64,000 nt of DNA from NCBI GenBank assembly GCA_036397975.1, contig DASWHW010000050.1:1-64000 (forward strand), read 5' to 3'. This stretch comes from SZUA-287 sp036397975. Lineage in GTDB: Bacteria; Bacteroidota; Ignavibacteria; UBA10030; UBA6906. The notes under the pieces were generated by a model. It was not told where the DNA came from, ran no database searches, and saw only the letters and a program-made list of their open reading frames with translations. Made by a program: the position numbers and the translations under genes. Positions 26,757 through 33,465 of the stretch are shown one piece after another (positions within the stretch are counted from its first letter, which is position 1; each line of letters starts with the position of its first letter).

Positions 26757-27926
26757 TTATTCGAAGGCAGCTATTCCAGTGATATCTTCGCCCAGGATGA
26801 GCGTATGCATTTCATGAGTTCCCTCGTATGTGAGAACCGATTCCAGGTTTGCCGCGTGGCGCATGACAGGGTATTCGTCCAGAATTCCGTTGGCTCCAAG
26901 TATTGAACGCGCCTCGCGTGCAATTTCAAGAGCGTGGAAGACGTTGTTCCTTTTCGCAAAGGAGATTTGTTGGAAGCGGACTTTCCCCGCATCTTTCAGC
27001 CTTCCCAGCTGCAGGCTCACGAGCTGTCCCTTCGTTATTTCGGTCAACATGTGGACAAGTTTAGCCTGGGTGAGCTGAAAGGAACCAATTGGTTTGTCGA
27101 ACTGGATACGAGTTTTGGCATAATTCAGAGCCGAATCATAGCATGCCATAGCAGCACCGATGGCTCCCCATGCAATGCCATATCGAGCCTGGCTGAGACA
27201 ACTAAGAGGCAATCGAAGTCCATCCCCACCGGGAAGGCGATTTTCCCTCGGTACGTGCACGTCCTGGAAGATCAACTCCGAAGTGATCGACGCTCGAAGA
27301 GAGTGTTTCCCCTTCATCTCCGGTGCAGTAAAACCGGCAGTCCCCTTTTCGACGAGAAAGCCGTTTACCTTGCCGTTGAGCTTCGCCCAAACAACGGCAA
27401 CATCCGCAATTGTTCCGTTGGTAATCCACATTTTTGCGCCGTTGAGGATATATCCGTCAGAAGTTTCCTCGGCACGTGTGATCATCCCTCCAGGATTCGA
27501 GCCGAAATCGGGTTCAGTGAGGCCGAAGCAACCGATCTTTTCAGCCTTTGCAAGCTTTGAAAGCCATTGCTCTTTTTGCACCGGCGATCCGAACGCGAAG
27601 ATGGGATACATGACGAGTCCACTCTGAACCGACGCAAAGCTTCGCACTCCGCTATCTCCTCGCTCGAGTTCTTGCATCATGAGGCCGTAAGAAACATTGT
27701 TGAGACCAGCACAACCATATTCTTCGGGGAGAGTCGCTCCCATCAACCCTAACTCACCCATTTTCGGGGCGAGTTCTATCGGGAAGGTTCCTGCGCGATT
27801 ATGTTTCTCAATTATGGGGAGCACTTCGTCGTCGACGAATTCTCTTACAGTGTTTCGGACCAGAATTTCTTCCTCCGAAAGAAGAGAATCTATATTCAAA
27901 TAATCGACTCCTTGAAACTTTGCCAT
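26757..27926 (-). CDS. Acyl-CoA dehydrogenase, glutaryl-CoA dehydrogenase type
   Basis: A 389-residue acyl-CoA dehydrogenase. Marks of the glutaryl-CoA group are [12 protein letters not shown] near 247-258, [19 protein letters not shown] near 334-352, and [23 protein letters not shown] at the end, with the catalytic Glu in YEGTH. This group oxidises and decarboxylates glutaryl-CoA to crotonyl-CoA in lysine/tryptophan degradation. It heads the minus-strand run guaB-peptidase-glycosyltransferase-purD. A hairpin (27961-27990) lies 35 bp upstream of its start. Confidence 0.9.
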   Translation of the reverse strand: MAKFQGVDYLNIDSLLSEEEILVRNTVREFVDDEVLPIIEKHNRAGTFPIELAPKMGELGLMGATLPEEYGCAGLNNVSYGLMMQELERGDSGVRSFASVQSGLVMYPIFAFGSPVQKEQWLSKLAKAEKIGCFGLTEPDFGSNPGGMITRAEETSDGYILNGAKMWITNGTIADVAVVWAKLNGKVNGFLVEKGTAGFTAPEMKGKHSLRASITSELIFQDVHVPRENRLPGGDGLRLPLSCLSQARYGIAWGAIGAAMACYDSALNYAKTRIQFDKPIGSFQLTQAKLVHMLTEITKGQLVSLQLGRLKDAGKVRFQQISFAKRNNVFHALEIAREARSILGANGILDEYPVMRHAANLESVLTYEGTHEMHTLILGEDITGIAAFE

Positions 27927-27960
27927 TCGAAAAACCTTTGGATGAGCATACTAAGGGAAA

Positions 27961-27990
27961 AGCCCTGTCTACGAAAAGCAACACAGGGCT
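27961..27990 (-). terminator. Hairpin between NtrC-type regulator and acyl-CoA dehydrogenase
   Basis: An 8-bp perfect stem, AGCCCTGT (27961-27968) with ACAGGGCT (27983-27990), and a 14-nt loop. On the minus strand it is followed by only TTTCCC, so it is a weak intrinsic terminator of the regulator operon, or a leader hairpin of the following gene. Confidence 0.4.
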
Positions 27991-28074
27991 AAAAAACGAG
28001 GAATTCTTCTAGAATGAATGCAAATAAAGCCTGAAAGTCAAGATGACGGCGGGAGCGAGTTGAGCAACAAAGAA

Positions 28075-28103
28075 AGCCGGCAAGTTGGTCAGACCTACCG
28101 GCT
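28075..28103 (-). terminator. Terminator-like hairpin after NtrC-type regulator
   Basis: Outer stem AGCCGG/CCGGCT (28075-28080, 28098-28103) encloses a smaller GGTC/GACC stem. On the minus strand it is followed by TTTCTTTG. It lies 80 bp past the regulator stop at 28185, in tandem with the hairpin at 27961. The 258-bp gap holds nothing else I can support. Confidence 0.45.
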
Positions 28104-28184
28104 CTCGGAGGGAATTAGAGAGATGTTACTGGTCAGTTCGTTATACTGTGTTCGCTCAAGAAAGTTTCGCTTCTCTCAAAAAAA

Positions 28185-29552
28185 CTAATCAGGAACCGGT
28201 AACCCGTATTTCTTTATTTTGAGATAAAGGGTCTTGATGCTGATCCCTAAAATCTCTGCGGATTTTGATCGATTGTAGTCTTGATCTCGCAAAACCCGTT
28301 CGATATGAACTTTTTCGAGATCATCGAGCGAAATACTCCCGGAATCCTCACTGCTCGCTTCCCCTCCAATAGTTCCAAGCCGCTGGAAGTACATTGAGAG
28401 ATCGGCTTCCTCGATATAATCCCCGCTGGAGAGAATGAGTGCACCCTCAAGAACATGTTCCAACTCGCGGACGTTTCCCGGCCAGTCATAAGACATCAAT
28501 AGAGAGAGAGCTTGGGCTGTCAATTTTTTGGGATTCTTCGTTTTGGACTTTCTCTGGAGAAAGTATTCCGCAAGAACAGGGATATCATCTTTTCGTTCCG
28601 CGAGAGTAGGAACGAAGAGCGTAAAGACGTTCAGTCGATACAGTAGATCTTCGCGGAATCTCCCCGCGCCCACTTCTTCCCGAAGATCTTTGTTGGTCGC
28701 AGTTACGATTCGCACATCCACCGAAAGAAGATTGGTTCCGCCAACCCGTCGAAATTCTCCGGTTTCAAGAAACCTCAATAACTTCGGCTGGATGGACGGA
28801 CTGATATCACCGACCTCGTCTAAGAAGAGGGTCCCACCATTTGCGACCTCAACCAACCCCTGCTTTGTATTGATTGCGTTGGTGAATGCTCCCTTTTCGT
28901 GACCGAATAGTTCGCTCTCCAAAAGTGAGTCGGGAATCGATGCGCAGTTCAAGGCAACAAAAGGGCGATTGCTCCTCGGACTTCGACGATGAATCAGATT
29001 TGCAATGAGTTCCTTGCCGGTTCCGGATGCACCTTGAATAAGAACAAATGAATCGCTCGCCGCTACGCGTGTTGCGCTTTCGATCAGCTTCAGAAAGGAA
29101 GGGCTCTGTCCGATAAGTTCAGGGCTTCCTGCCTTTCTCGAAAGCTCATTCTTCATTAGTTTGTTGTCAATGAAGAGCTGGCGCCGCTCTATTGCACGAT
29201 GTATGGTGTTGTAAAGCTCATCAATGTCGTACGGCTTAGCAAGGAAGTCGTACGCCCCCATTTTGATCGTCTGGATCGCCGTTTTTACATCGGCGTAGTT
29301 GGTGAGAATAATAACTTGCGTGGTGGGAGAGTACTCCTGGACAAACTTCAATACCTCTATGCCATTCACCCGAGGCATGCGGATATCCAGCAACACGAGA
29401 TCATACACCTTCGCCTGGATAGCATTGATCGCTTCCCCTCCATCCGCGGCGGTGTCAACAGCGAATTCTTCTGATTCCTCAAGTTCACTCTCCAAAAGTG
29501 TTCTGAGAGACTCCTCATCATCAACAATCAGAAGGTTGAACTTGCGGGACAT
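28185..29552 (-). CDS. Sigma-54-type response regulator with GAFTNA loop
   Basis: A 455-residue NtrC-family regulator. Receiver 1-125 has Asp56; AAA+ domain about 145-385 has Walker A GASGTGKE at 174-181; the Fis-type helix-turn-helix is at the end (about 415-455). The sigma-54 contact loop reads GAFTNA (221-226) instead of GAFTGA, an exchange at the fifth position of the loop. A sigma-54-dependent role is therefore likely but less certain than for the regulator at 14636. It lies 37 bp downstream of the single-domain receiver gene, whose sequence is closely similar to its own receiver. Confidence 0.92.
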   Translation of the reverse strand: MSRKFNLLIVDDEESLRTLLESELEESEEFAVDTAADGGEAINAIQAKVYDLVLLDIRMPRVNGIEVLKFVQEYSPTTQVIILTNYADVKTAIQTIKMGAYDFLAKPYDIDELYNTIHRAIERRQLFIDNKLMKNELSRKAGSPELIGQSPSFLKLIESATRVAASDSFVLIQGASGTGKELIANLIHRRSPRSNRPFVALNCASIPDSLLESELFGHEKGAFTNAINTKQGLVEVANGGTLFLDEVGDISPSIQPKLLRFLETGEFRRVGGTNLLSVDVRIVTATNKDLREEVGAGRFREDLLYRLNVFTLFVPTLAERKDDIPVLAEYFLQRKSKTKNPKKLTAQALSLLMSYDWPGNVRELEHVLEGALILSSGDYIEEADLSMYFQRLGTIGGEASSEDSGSISLDDLEKVHIERVLRDQDYNRSKSAEILGISIKTLYLKIKKYGLPVPD

Positions 29553-29589
29553 ACCTTAGCGGAGACCAGTCAGTCTTAGAATCGGATCA

Positions 29590-29958
29590 TTATTCATGCA
29601 GAACCCTTTCTATCGTTGTCAGGAGATCCACGAGATCATACGGCTTACTGACGAAGTCTTCAGCTCCCAACTTTTTCGCTTCAATCGCATTCTTGAGATC
29701 CGCAAATGCCGTGAGCATTACGACTTTGGTCTCGGGGTTCTTTTCCTTGACAAATTTCAACACTTCAAATCCATCGACCCGCGGCATCTTGATATCAAGA
29801 AGCAAAAGGTCAAACGAGTCTTTCTTCACCTCCGCAATTGCTTCGTCCCCATCCGAAGCTGTACGGACGTCATACCCTTCGCCCGTTAGTTCCCCACTCA
29901 ACACCGTGCGCAATGATTCTTCATCATCCACCACGAGTATCTTGCTTTTGTCGGCCAT
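29590..29958 (-). CDS. Single-domain response regulator (CheY-like)
   Basis: A 122-residue stand-alone receiver. Acidic pocket Asp11-Asp12, phosphoacceptor Asp55 in LLLLDIKMPR, switch Thr83, and Lys105 in SKPYD are all present. The start ATG 29958 is chosen because GGAG lies 6 nt upstream; the longer frame from TTG 29970 would include that site. Long matching stretches (DDEESLRT, MPRV-G-EVLKFV, KPYD) with the receiver of the next gene suggest a recent duplication. It has no output domain, so it probably acts in a phosphorelay or by protein contact. Confidence 0.9.
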   Translation of the reverse strand: MADKSKILVVDDEESLRTVLSGELTGEGYDVRTASDGDEAIAEVKKDSFDLLLLDIKMPRVDGFEVLKFVKEKNPETKVVMLTAFADLKNAIEAKKLGAEDFVSKPYDLVDLLTTIERVLHE

Positions 29959-30006
29959 ATTCCGCTCCAAATTTGGTCTGGGGAGTCGCCACTAATTGTT
30001 CAAAAC

Positions 30007-30037
30007 TTGACTATTCCAGTGCACTCGATTATATCGA
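30007..30037 (+). promoter_or_regulatory. Promoter for receiver-DHp gene
   Basis: TTGACT (30007-30012), a 17-nt spacer and TATATC (30030-30035) form a good promoter pointing right. A second weaker candidate is TTG 30110-30112 with TATTATTT at 30133-30140. Apart from these promoters the region 29959-30169 shows no feature. Confidence 0.5.
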
Positions 30038-30056
30038 AAGAAATGTATAAAATCAA
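30026..30056 (-). promoter_or_regulatory. Promoter for receiver and NtrC-type operon
   Basis: On the minus strand, TTGATT (30056-30051), a 17-nt spacer and TATAAT (30033-30028). This is the closest match to a consensus promoter in the window. It points left, about 70 nt upstream of the receiver gene. Its -10 element overlaps that of the rightward promoter in CGATTATATCG (30026-30036). Confidence 0.6.
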
Positions 30057-30169
30057 CCCAGTTACGATGTGAACTGACTACTCCTTAGCTAGATTCAGCT
30101 AGTTCTTATTTGCAACTCTGTCAATGAAATGCTATTATTTTCCTGCTAATACTCATATCCGATCATTGC

Positions 30170-30832
30170 ATGACTGACAATTCTATCACCCTCCTCTGCG
30201 TCGATGACGACACGGCCTTCACAAAGGTAGCAGATCACCTCCTTGCAAAATACAAGAACGTATCTTTTCGTGTTATTTGGAAGACCGATGGGAAATCCGC
30301 GCTTGAGGAGTTGGAGGCAAACCCCTCAATCGAGTTGGTCCTTCTTGACTACAATCTTCCTGATCATAATGGCCTGGAAATAACCCGCGCAATTCGCGAA
30401 AAAGGAAACGAAATCCCGATTGTCTTCCTGTCCGCAGAAAAGGACTTTCGGCTGGCTATCGAAGCAATCAAATACCGTGTGGAAGACTATCTGGTAAAGG
30501 GGGAGGTAATGAATGCCAGTTTTCCCGAAACTGTATTTCAAATTTACAACCGAGCAAAATCGAAAAAGTTGACTGCTGATCAATTCAGACGCGACCTGAT
30601 TGCTCGGAGGAAGGCAGACGCCGTTAAAGAACTTATTGTCACCGTGTGCCACGAATTCAACAATCCACTTGCCGCTATGAAGATAAGTACAGATATCCTC
30701 AAGAAACATAACCTCTCTACAGAAGAAAAAACAATGGTTGCCTCCCTCGATGCGAATATTCGTGTTATCGAAAAGGAAATCACAAAGCTCCGTGATCTCA
30801 ATCTCGATCGAATCGATTTTCAGAACTCATAA
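30170..30832 (+). CDS. Receiver plus HisKA/DHp protein lacking ATPase domain
   Basis: A 220-residue signalling protein. Residues 1-125 are a receiver with acidic Asp12-Asp13, phosphoacceptor Asp60 (VLLDYNLPD), switch Ser88 and Lys110. Residues about 145-215 form a DHp/HisKA hairpin with an H-box HEFNNPLAAMK, His161 being the expected phosphorylation site, followed by a second helix (ASLDANIRVIEKEITKLRDL). The protein then ends: no N, G1 or G2 boxes, and the downstream DNA does not encode them in any frame. It therefore cannot autophosphorylate like a kinase and may act as a dimeric phosphotransfer protein. It is divergent from the CheY/NtrC pair. Confidence 0.87.
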   Translation: MTDNSITLLCVDDDTAFTKVADHLLAKYKNVSFRVIWKTDGKSALEELEANPSIELVLLDYNLPDHNGLEITRAIREKGNEIPIVFLSAEKDFRLAIEAIKYRVEDYLVKGEVMNASFPETVFQIYNRAKSKKLTADQFRRDLIARRKADAVKELIVTVCHEFNNPLAAMKISTDILKKHNLSTEEKTMVASLDANIRVIEKEITKLRDLNLDRIDFQNS

Positions 30833-30848
30833 ACAAAGTTCGGATCCC

Positions 30849-30879
30849 TTGCTTCTCAAATGTGTATTGCCTATATTAG
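30849..30879 (+). promoter_or_regulatory. Possible promoter for leader or small RNA upstream of nif3-like gene
   Basis: TTG (30849-30851), a 20-nt spacer and TATATTAG (30872-30879) match the window's promoter pattern with one mismatch. It would start a transcript near 30886, just after the receiver-DHp gene. Confidence 0.35.
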
Positions 30880-30885
30880 TGAGGC

Positions 30886-31007
30886 AGTCAAGAACAAGCA
30901 CTAGTTCATGGCACCAATGAACCTTCCCATACGAAAACGAATTTTCCCTCGAGCATATTTTGTATAGCGACACCAAGTGTCCCGCCCACCAGCGGGACAC
31001 TTTTTTT
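30886..31007 (+). ncRNA. Candidate leader or small RNA ending in a strong terminator
   Basis: About 120 nt between a possible promoter and a terminator. It contains a hairpin GTTCAT/ATGAAC (30905-30910, 30918-30923), a second short hairpin GACAC/GTGTC (30969-30973, 30977-30981) and the terminator stem. The second hairpin shares GTGTC with the terminator stem, so the two exclude each other. No coding frame fits. It could be an independent small RNA, an attenuating leader of the nif3-like gene, or only the 3' end of the preceding gene. It matches no known family that I recognise. Confidence 0.3.
30976..31007 (+). terminator. Strong intrinsic terminator
   Basis: A perfect 10-bp stem, AGTGTCCCGC (30976-30985) with GCGGGACACT (30992-31001), a 6-nt loop and seven T residues (31001-31007). 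It lies only 20 nt before the nif3-like start. Confidence 0.9.
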
Positions 31008-31027
31008 GTAGGACGGCCGCACTTTTC

Positions 31028-32137
31028 ATGATCGTCCGTGATATTCAGGATATCGTCGAGCGATGGGCTCCAAAACAGGTAGCGTGGGAACGAGATAACG
31101 TTGGCCTGCAGATCGGCGATCCGCATGCTACGGTTAAAGGCATCTTGGTGACTCTCGACGTGACTGGCGATATCGTGAAAGAAGCAGTAGAAAAGAAGGT
31201 AAATCTTGTTATCAGCCATCATCCCCTTCTCTTCAAGCCCCTCCAGAGTGTCAGGACGACAAGCGGGACAGCAGCAGTGTTGCGCGAGATGATTCTCCAT
31301 CAAATGAATTTGTTTACTGCTCACACCAACCTGGATTTCACGTTCGGCGGTACGAGCTTTGCGCTGGCCACTTCGCTGAATCTTCAGAAGCTCGATTTTC
31401 TACGAAAAGCATATCAAGTGCAAGAGAAGATAATAACTTTTGTTACGGCGGAGCATGTTGATCGGGTTGCTTCGGCGATGGCCTCTGCAGGCGCCGGCGT
31501 CATTGGAAATTATGAAAACTGTTCGTTTCGGACCGAGGGGACAGGGACATTTCGGGGAAACAGCAAGTCTAACCCGGCAGTCGGCACAAAAAACCAGCTT
31601 GAATCGTCACGGGAAGTGCGGCTGGAGATGATTGTCGATTCCTGGAACGCTGAGCAGGTGGTCAGCGCCATGAAAGCTGCCCATCCGTACGAGGAAGTGG
31701 CGTACGATCGGTACCCGCTGGTCAATTATCATGGAAGGTATGGAGAGGGAGTTATCGGTGAATTGGGGAACCCTCTTCCACTTTCTCAGTTTCTGGAAGA
31801 GATAAAGAACTGCCTGAAGACAAAAACCCTTCGATATACTGGCGAACCAAAGAAGCGAATTTCGCGCGTTGCTGTGTGCGGAGGGAGCGGTTCGGAACTG
31901 CTCGAGGAGGCGATGGCACAAGGAGCAGATGCTTTCGTGACAGCGGATATTCGTTACCATGCTTTTCATGAAGCCGCCGGGAAGATCGCGCTTATCGATG
32001 CCGGGCATTACGAAACCGAAGAGCCGGTCGTCCACACTATTGTCAAGAAATTAAGCGAAGCGTTGGGAACCAACGCGGGTCATCTGCGAATCGAAGCTGC
32101 AGAGACGTTGACCAATCCGGTACGATATTATTCATAA
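31028..32137 (+). CDS. Nif3-like dinuclear metal centre protein (DUF34)
   Basis: A 369-residue member of the NIF3/YbgI family, a toroidal hexamer with a two-metal site; often annotated as GTP cyclohydrolase 1 type 2 homologue, but the physiological reaction is unsettled. The N-terminal metal motif is SHHPLLFKPL and the C-terminal one contains DAGHYETE. Between the halves is the PII/CutA-like insert (about 125-230) typical of the long form. The start is ATG 31028 because the longer frame would run back through the terminator. The gene begins right after that terminator, so its expression may depend on readthrough. Confidence 0.9.
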   Translation: MIVRDIQDIVERWAPKQVAWERDNVGLQIGDPHATVKGILVTLDVTGDIVKEAVEKKVNLVISHHPLLFKPLQSVRTTSGTAAVLREMILHQMNLFTAHTNLDFTFGGTSFALATSLNLQKLDFLRKAYQVQEKIITFVTAEHVDRVASAMASAGAGVIGNYENCSFRTEGTGTFRGNSKSNPAVGTKNQLESSREVRLEMIVDSWNAEQVVSAMKAAHPYEEVAYDRYPLVNYHGRYGEGVIGELGNPLPLSQFLEEIKNCLKTKTLRYTGEPKKRISRVAVCGGSGSELLEEAMAQGADAFVTADIRYHAFHEAAGKIALIDAGHYETEEPVVHTIVKKLSEALGTNAGHLRIEAAETLTNPVRYYS

Positions 32138-32161
32138 CTACTATTTGTTGGAGGAGTGACA

Positions 32162-32899
32162 TTGAAAGATACATTGCGTCGCCTGTACGAATTGCAAAAG
32201 ATCGATACAAATCTGGATGAGTTGGAGGAAATGAAGGGTGATCTGCCTGCACAAGTCAAGGAGTTCGAAGATCAATACGCTGAACGGAAGAAGCAACTGG
32301 CGGATCTGGAATGTGTTATGAAAAAGTCCTTTGCCGAACGTGACCTTGCGGATAGCGATATCATCTCCCTGCGGGAGAAAGTAGAGCGTTACAAATCTCA
32401 ACAATTGGAGGTTCGGAATAATAAGGAATATGACGCCTTGACTCGGGAAATGGATTCTGCAGTTGCAGGTATAGCAAAACTTGAAAAGGAAATGCAAGCC
32501 CTGGAGAATAAAGGAACAACCGCTCGAACCGACATCGAATCGGTGAAGCTCCAAATAACCGAGCTGGAGAAGACTCTAGAGGAGAAACGCGTTGCCCTCG
32601 CCGAAGTGTCCAAAGAAACAGATGCCGAAGAAAACGAGTATCGTAGAGCACGAACGCGGGCTATGGAGGGAATCAAACGCCCGTTACTCGAAACATATCA
32701 ACGCATTCGTGACTCAAAGCGAGGGGGAAAAGCAATCGTAGGACTTGTCCGGGGCGCGTGCGGAGGTTGTTTCAACCTCGTGCCCCCACAGAAGGTGCTG
32801 GAACTCAGACAGAGCAAGCGGATCTACATGTGCGAGCACTGCGGGCGCATTCTCGTTCCTGGCCAGATCGCAGAAGGAAAAGAAACCGCGGCTCAGTAG
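32162..32899 (+). CDS. Coiled-coil protein with C4 zinc ribbon (DUF164 type)
   Basis: A 245-residue protein. About 180 residues of heptad-rich coiled coil (LYELQKIDTNLDELEE at the start) precede a C-terminal zinc ribbon with cysteines in GACGGCFN and YMCEHCGRIL. This domain order defines the widespread bacterial DUF164/CdsZ-like family, implicated in nucleic-acid or translation-related roles. The start TTG 32162 is favoured because GGAGG ends 7 nt before it; GTG 32156 overlaps that site. It commonly neighbours nif3-like genes, as here. Confidence 0.88.
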   Translation: MKDTLRRLYELQKIDTNLDELEEMKGDLPAQVKEFEDQYAERKKQLADLECVMKKSFAERDLADSDIISLREKVERYKSQQLEVRNNKEYDALTREMDSAVAGIAKLEKEMQALENKGTTARTDIESVKLQITELEKTLEEKRVALAEVSKETDAEENEYRRARTRAMEGIKRPLLETYQRIRDSKRGGKAIVGLVRGACGGCFNLVPPQKVLELRQSKRIYMCEHCGRILVPGQIAEGKETAAQ

Positions 32900-32962
32900 T
32901 TGTCCCAACGCATCTAGATTCTTAACAGATTTTTTCTATAAATAAACAAATACAATCACCAT

Positions 32963-33378
32963 GCAGGTCGGGCAGCTGCGTCGTGGATTTCTGTCCACGA
33001 TGAGGAAAGTCCGAACTCCACGGAGCAAGGTGCCCCGCGAAAAACGGGGGCTCAAGGGATGAAAATCCCCTGAGACGGAAAGTGTCACAGAAAAAATACC
33101 GCCGTCGATTTCCCTCGGGTTATCGACGGTAAGGGTGAAAAGGCGAGGTAAGAGCTCACCGGTCTGCTAGCGATGGCAGAAAACTGACAAACCCCACCTG
33201 GAGCAAGACCACATAGGAGAGGTATCGCCACTGCGAAAGAAGTTGCTCGCTTCTTCGGCTGTATTCTTACAGCGAAACTCTCGGGTAGGTCGCACGAGTC
33301 CAACGGCAACGGCGGACCCAGATAAATGGCTGCCTCCTTCGGTTCCCGAAGAAGACAGAATTCGGCTTACAGACCTGC
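32963..33378 (+). ncRNA. rnpB: RNase P RNA, bacterial type A
   Basis: The catalytic RNA of RNase P, which removes tRNA 5' leaders. The ends pair as helix P1: GCAGGTC (32963-32969) with GACCTGC (33372-33378). The conserved CR-I core GAGGAAAGTCCGAACTCC starts near 33002, and the 3' core AGATAAATGGCTGCC (from about 33321) plus ACAGAATTCGGCTTACAGACC are intact. An internal hairpin (CCGTCGAT/ATCGACGG near 33101-33130) corresponds to a variable peripheral arm. TACAAT at 32951-32956 is a possible -10 element. No terminator is seen between it and recJ. Confidence 0.96.
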
Positions 33379-33465
33379 ACTAAGTATTGACCGTGTTCAC
33401 ACTGTGATAGCGTAGAACGAAGAGAAAGATTCTTTTCCCTCTGCCGGTCGTACTCAGCCAAGTTC

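Noticed and set aside
25429..26817. 462-codon open frame on the plus strand opposite guaB
   Set aside because: It lies entirely antisense to a clear IMP dehydrogenase gene, and its translation shows no domain or motif; a shadow of codon bias.
30977..31027. Longer start for the nif3-like gene
   Set aside because: The extension would be translated from the terminator stem; homologues begin at the ATG at 31028.
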